Assembly (NCBI GenBank): GCA_964438975.1
Contig: CAYTMU010000044.1
Coordinates: 1 to 33,115, forward strand
Reading direction: 5' to 3'
Source: Chryseosolibacter sp964438975
Lineage (GTDB): Bacteria; Bacteroidota; Bacteroidia; Cytophagales; Cyclobacteriaceae
DNA length: 33,115 nt
Every line of letters begins with the position of its first letter. Position 1 is the first letter of the stretch. The notes under the pieces were generated by a model. It had not been told where the DNA came from and searched no databases. It saw nothing but the letters and a program-made list of their open reading frames with translations. Shown piece after piece: positions 32,320 to 33,115 of this stretch. Position numbers and translations under genes: made by a program.

Positions 32320-32898
32320 TCAAAAAAGCCCGAAAAGCAGGAAAATGGCGAGGCGATCGAGGTAAGCGCGGATAAAACGCAGGGACGAGGCCAGCTGGTT
32401 TTTTACCGTATTGCGGGAAATCTGAAGTTTATCGGCGATCTGGTCGTGACTGAGACCTTCGTGGCGGCTGAGTTGGAAAATGACTTGTTTGTGCGGAGAA
32501 AGCCTTTCGAATGCCTGCCGGATCAGGGCATCACTTTCGGACGCTAGGACCTGTTCTTCTGTGGTATTTGATATGGTCTCAATACGCTTCCAGACCTCTT
32601 CGCGCAGTTTTCCGTCGCGCGCAATTTTTCTCAGTCTGTCTAAGGATACATTGCGAAGGACTGCATAGACGAACTTTTCCGGGTCGTCGACAGACATCAG
32701 GATATCGCGTTTCAGCCATAATTTGACGAACGTCTCCTGTACCACTTCGTCCGCTTCTTCGCGAATTTTCATCAACTGATATGCATACCGCAGCAGCCGC
32801 GGCTGGTAAAGCGCAAACAGCTTTCGAAATGCATCGTGACTATTCTCAGCCACCTGAGAAAACAGCTCCTTTTCGGTATATAGCTTCCTTTCAACCAC
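32320..32898 (-). CDS. ECF RNA polymerase sigma factor (FecI-like, Bacteroidota type)
   Basis: The 192-residue protein has sigma region 2 (about 22-90, FRKLFALYQPRLLRYAYQLMKIREEADEVVQETFVKLW) and region 4 (about 125-178, LSPHKQVIFQLSRHEGLSHDQIADKLQISRNTVKNQLASSL) with its helix-turn-helix. The C-terminal tail LAIFLLFGLF is hydrophobic, common in this group. It directs transcription of the SusCD locus when released by FecR. A TATATTTG element at 32922-32929 precedes it. Confidence 0.95.
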   Translation of the reverse strand: MVERKLYTEKELFSQVAENSHDAFRKLFALYQPRLLRYAYQLMKIREEADEVVQETFVKLWLKRDILMSVDDPEKFVYAVLRNVSLDRLRKIARDGKLREEVWKRIETISNTTEEQVLASESDALIRQAFERLSPHKQVIFQLSRHEGLSHDQIADKLQISRNTVKNQLASSLRFIRAYLDRLAIFLLFGLF

Positions 32899-32921
32899 TG
32901 ATCAGAAATATCACACTAAAT

Positions 32922-32929
32922 CAAATATA
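32922..32929 (-). promoter_or_regulatory. -7 element TATATTTG before the sigma factor
   Basis: The minus strand reads TATATTTG, matching TAnnTTTG exactly, about 24 bases before the sigma start. At the -33 position there is TGG (18-base spacing) rather than TTG. It suggests housekeeping-sigma transcription of the sigma/anti-sigma pair. Confidence 0.5.
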
Positions 32930-33029
32930 CGGATTGTTATGAATTTCCCAGAGAAATGTGTTCGAAGGCGCGAGCGATCAGAATCTAAAACACGTAGTTC
33001 AGTCCGGATACCTTTCGTATCTTAATGGC

Positions 33030-33115
33030 ATGATACGAAAGCTGCTTTTCGTCCCGGCATGGTGCATCACGCTCCTGATACACGCCCAGGACCGGGAACG
33101 TGCCTTCGAGATCAA
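33030..33115 (+). CDS. Secreted protein, partial (right edge)
   Basis: An open frame from the ATG at 33030 runs to the window edge (28 codons). It begins with a signal peptide (MIRKLLFVPAWCITLLIHAQ) followed by DRERAFEI. An earlier ATG at 33025 ends at once in a stop. It is divergent from the sigma factor. The product cannot be named from this fragment. Confidence 0.55.
   Translation, partial: MIRKLLFVPAWCITLLIHAQDRERAFEI

Overview
The window looks like a chromosomal segment of a Bacteroidota species, probably a Cytophagales-type soil or aquatic member. The genus is not determinable from sequence alone. The evidence is a SusC/SusD pair, a FecI-type sigma factor with a FecR anti-sigma of the Bacteroidota type (DUF4974-like C-terminus), several lipoproteins, a HYC_CC_PP family protein, almost no Shine-Dalgarno sequences, and promoter elements of the Bacteroidota TTG-N19-TAnnTTTG type. 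I saw no tRNA, rRNA, IS element, phage gene or CRISPR array. No gene-free stretch exceeds 300 bases; the largest are 11155-11422 and 5564-5814, both described below.

Left region (1-9432): a partial amidohydrolase (minus strand, runs off the left edge) is followed by a minus-strand operon, transcribed right to left: AgaS-like SIS sugar-phosphate isomerase/deaminase, PfkB kinase, class II (tagatose/fructose-bisphosphate type) aldolase, EamA/DMT transporter, DeoR-family regulator. This is an aga-like amino-sugar catabolic set without a PTS. Divergent from it, behind a strong promoter match, are a PstS-like periplasmic binding protein and a TonB-dependent receptor. The two arms together could form an uptake-plus-catabolism locus: outer membrane receptor, periplasmic binding protein, DMT permease, then isomerase, kinase and aldolase.

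Middle (9433-12367): a strong bidirectional terminator hairpin separates the receptor from a convergent DUF6807 lipoprotein and an unrecognised secreted 209-residue protein. A TerC/Alx-family membrane protein follows, with a structured leader.

Metal region (12456-20486): a plus-strand copper/silver efflux cluster holds a HYC_CC_PP protein, a CusA-type RND pump broken into two reading frames at an A7 run, a TolC-family outer membrane factor, two successive CusB-type adaptors that each carry a heavy-metal-binding domain, and a His-rich DUF3347-like lipoprotein. The three-methionine set characteristic of CusA is conserved in the second half of the pump.

Right region (20495-33115): a minus-strand sulfated-glycan utilisation locus, transcribed right to left: ECF sigma factor, FecR anti-sigma, SusC with an STN signalling domain, SusD, a beta-propeller protein (possible polysaccharide lyase) and three sulfatases. 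Several of its genes overlap by 4 bases. It has no recognisable glycoside hydrolase. A partial secreted protein starts at the right edge, divergent from the sigma factor.
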